Assembly (NCBI GenBank): GCA_039545355.1
Contig: BCJJ01000022.1
Span: forward strand, 62,001-126,000
Direction: 5' to 3'
Source of the DNA: Trichosporon coremiiforme
Taxonomy: Eukaryota; Basidiomycota; Tremellomycetes; Trichosporonales; Trichosporonaceae
DNA: 64,000 bases
Numbering within the stretch: the first letter of the stretch is position 1; the number at the start of each line of letters is the position of its first letter. Below, in pieces: positions 61,427 through 64,000 of the stretch. Below the pieces are notes generated by a model. The model was not told the origin of the DNA. It worked only from the letters and a program-made list of their open reading frames with translations, and did no database searches. Made by a program: the position numbers and the translations under genes.

Positions 61427-63961
61427 ATGCAGCGGCGGTCATCATCCGTCTCGCCGACGCGCAGCATGGGCCGGCGACTATCGTCGTCGTCCTCGCGCCT
61501 GAAGCGTGTCGAATCCCCCGTCGACGCCTACCACCCACCGAACAGGGCTGAGCGGCCGTCCAACCCGCCAGAACCGCCGCTCACGCTCTTGCACACTACG
61601 ACGTCGCGCGCCTCTCGCAGAGCCGAAGCTGCTGAGGAGACCCCGGAAATCACGCGAGAGAAGAGCCGGACTTCCGTCCATGCGCCGAAGACGTATAATG
61701 TTCTGATACCGTTCTCGGGTATCATGCACGATATCCGCGCAAGGTTACCGTGGTACTGGTCAGATTGGAAGGATGCCTGGAACTATCGCGTCATTCCGGC
61801 TACATGGGTAAGCTGAGGTTGGCTCCTCCTTCGCTGACAACCAGTTCATCTTCTTTGCGAACGTGAGTACGCGGGGTCGAAATCGCAAGCCGAAAGACAT
61901 CCAGAGGTGCTTGTAATCATGCTCGGTTACTCTCCGAGCTCGGGAACCTTGGCGAAACGTCGCTTCATCTAGTCATCAGTGTGAAGCGTTGTGCTTCTGT
62001 CCTGCGCCCTCCATCTTTTCGATCGTAGACAATGCGACCGCGCTGGCACTCCTTCCTTTACATGCTGACGTCAGGTTCTGCCCGGCTTGGCCTTCTCGCT
62101 AGACCTCATCGTGAGTAGCTACTCGTTAACGATCCTGCAACTAACAGTCAGGAAGCGACCGGCCAGTATGGGGTGCAAGAAGTCCTCCTCGCGTCCTTCA
62201 TGGCAGCGTTCGTCGCGTCCGTCTTTGGCGGCCAGCCTCTCCTCATCTCGGGCGTCACCGGTAAGTTGTCCGAGGCTTGCCCCAGCTGAGCTCCAGGCCC
62301 GATCACCGTCTTCAACAAGACGATCTTTGACATCTTCCGCGGCCGCGACAACTTTAACTATCTCCACTTCATGGGCTGGGTGTACCTGTGGGGCGCCATC
62401 TTGCACTGGGTCGCCGCGGGGCTGAACATGGTCAAACTGATCAAGTACTTCACGCGGATGTTCTGTGATACGTTCGGATTCTGTGAGCTACGGGTTTGTT
62501 CAACGCAGCTGACGTTCAGACGTCGGCGCCGTCTATGTTCAGTACGGCATTCAGGTCGTTACGAGGCAGTTCCATCAGTCCTCTCCCGGATCTGCGATCC
62601 TGGGCATTCTGTGAGCTACGAATTGACTGCATAAGTTAACACCAGCCTGGCGATTATCACGCTCGTCCTGCCGCACTACTTCAATGCGCTCGCCAAGTCG
62701 GGATACGTGAACAAGCACTTCCGCCGTTTCTGCGCCGACTACGGCATGCCGATCACTATCGTGGCCATCTCTGGCCTGGCGTACTGGGGCCGCTTCGACC
62801 CGTAGGTGCCTTCATATTCGCAATCTGACTCCAGTTTCGTGCTCGAGAAGAACATGACGCTCCCGACAACGGCGCACTCCTTCCAGCCTGCCGGGGACCG
62901 CGCGTGGCTCGTCCGCTTCTGGCAGCTGCCGGGAAATTACGTCGGCATCGCCTTCCCCTTCGGCATCGTGCTCTTCATCCTGTTCTACTTCGACGCCAAC
63001 GTCTCCTCCCTCATTGCCCAGGACTCGGAGTACCCGCTCCGCAAACCCGCCGCTTTCCACTGGGACACTTTCCTCCTCGGTATCACAACTTTCATCGCTG
63101 GGCTGCTCGGTGTGCCTGCGCCCAACGGTCTGATCCCGCAAGCACCGCTGCATACTGCCTCCCTCGTTGTTATGGGCTACGAGGACGGGGAGCATGCACC
63201 CCTCCAGCGCAGGGATTCGGGAGAGGACAGCGCAGCGAGAGAGTTTTCGGACGCCGAGGAAGGTAGAGCCGTCCCGCTGAAGGCGGTTAAGAGCCGCGCT
63301 TCTAGCGTTGGTCTCACGAGCCGAGTCACCCAGCTCTCAGACAGAGCGCAGGAGGCACGCCGCCGCCGTGCCGTCGAAGCCGAGCGGAGGAAGGAAGAGC
63401 GCGAGGTCCCCGTCGCTGTCGTCGAGCAGCGTGTCTCGAACCTGGCCCAGGGCTGTCTCTGTGAGTGCCTCCCCAGCTGCGTGAGCCCTGAAGAAAGCTG
63501 ACCGCAGGCCTTGTCCTCATGACGAAACCCTTCGAGCACGTCCTCGGCCTGATCCCGAAGGGTGTCATGGCCGGTCTGTTCTGGTACATGGGCACTGACG
63601 CTCTACTGAACTCGGGCGTGACAGCCAAGATGCTCTACCTCGTACGGGATCCTAGGGCGATCTCGCCGAGTGACCCGCTGAACCATGTGCGGAAGAGCCG
63701 TATCATCCTCTTCACGCTTATCCAGCTTATCGGTTTCGGCGCAACCTTTGCCATCACGCAGACCATTGCCGCGATTGGCTTCCCAGTCGTCATCATCCTC
63801 ATGGTGCCTGTGCGGTTCTTCATCGTGCCCCATCTCGGGTTCAGTAAGGAGGAGCTCGAGATTCTGGATGGGCCTGTTGCCAGTCCTTTCGTGAGTACCT
63901 GCAGCTTGCTTGTATGGGTCGTAAAGCTGACGCACAGACCATGGAGTCCGTGGGCAAGTAG
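61427..63961 (+). CDS. BOR1: Borate/bicarbonate-type anion transporter Bor1 (SLC4 family)
   Basis: Exports borate; related to the animal anion exchangers. Ten exons (61427-61807, 61845-61862, 62075-62110, 62152-62260, 62297-62482, 62520-62610, 62646-62801, 62835-63460, 63508-63890, 63938-63961) give 669 aa. After a Ser/Arg-rich cytosolic N-terminus (1-95) come the SLC4 core sequences: GIMHDIRARLPWYWSDWKDAWN, VLPGLAFSLDL, GQYGVQEVLLASFMAAFVASVFGGQPLLISGVTGPITVFN (split here across two exons), AFPFGIVLFILFYFDANVSSLIAQ and GLLGVPAPNGLIPQAPLHT. PKGVMAGLFWYMGTDAL and ILMVPVRFFIVPHLGF lie near the end. A charged cytosolic loop (about 445-525) separates the two halves. Exon 2 is an 18 nt microexon. 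The last exon has only seven codons. Complete in the window. Confidence 0.94.
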
Positions 63962-64000
63962 AGCAAAACCCTGGCTCCACTCTAGAGGAGCCTGGTATTT

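Overview
The window is nuclear DNA of a basidiomycete yeast-like fungus of the class Tremellomycetes, most likely the order Trichosporonales. The evidence is the GC-rich coding sequence, dense packing on both strands, very short introns (commonly 33-40 bp) with GTGAGT/GTAAGT donors and a CTGAC/CTAAC branch site almost touching the acceptor AG, and proteins that read as Cryptococcus-type orthologues (SSD1/Dis3L2, RIM20, HP1, laccase, SCAMP, BOR1). No organelle, rRNA or tRNA sequence was seen. Twenty-three protein genes are called. For the multi-exon genes I joined exons by hand, and the summed exon lengths are multiples of three.

Layout. 1-5764: 5' part of an Arf-GEF of the Gea/GBF1 type (runs off the left edge), proteasome subunit beta-4 (PRE1), GINS subunit PSF2 and a membrane-anchored SGNH-fold protein. 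7824-12662: the large SSD1/Dis3L2-type RNA-binding protein. 13012-18004: divergent pair NUR1 (nuclear rim) and RIM20 (pH signalling). 18234-20050: a small HP1-like protein whose chromoshadow domain is split by an 851 bp intron. About 19.1-22.5 kb is an island without a convincing gene, followed by an intronless, TATA-driven laccase (22529-24976). 25366-34693: BYE1 and JHD1 (convergent), then an F-box/WD40/UIM protein like yeast Ufo1. 34694-38314 is a 3.6 kb gene-free gap. 38315-40990: GCNA/SprT-type protease. 41237-46430: mitochondrial phosphatase PTC7, mitochondrial GatB (PET112) and a SCAMP. 46885-52302: a coiled-coil protein, arginase with a presequence-like N-terminus, and NCS1. 52771-57508: two low-complexity proteins. 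57986-60523: a BRD7/9-like bromodomain protein. 61427-63961: the borate/bicarbonate transporter BOR1.

Working together. Most genes are unrelated housekeeping loci in compact divergent or convergent pairs. Two themes stand out. Six genes act on chromatin or nuclear organisation (NUR1, HP1-like, BYE1, JHD1, GCNA, bromodomain protein). Three encode mitochondrial or probably mitochondrial proteins (PTC7, GatB, arginase) and lie within 10 kb. Nothing here is an obvious defence system, biosynthetic cluster or intact mobile element. The most unusual material is the exon-intron architecture (an ATG-only exon, 11-18 nt exons, a GC-AG intron, stop-free 3n introns), the decayed island beside the intronless laccase, and several proteins with informative motif gains or losses.
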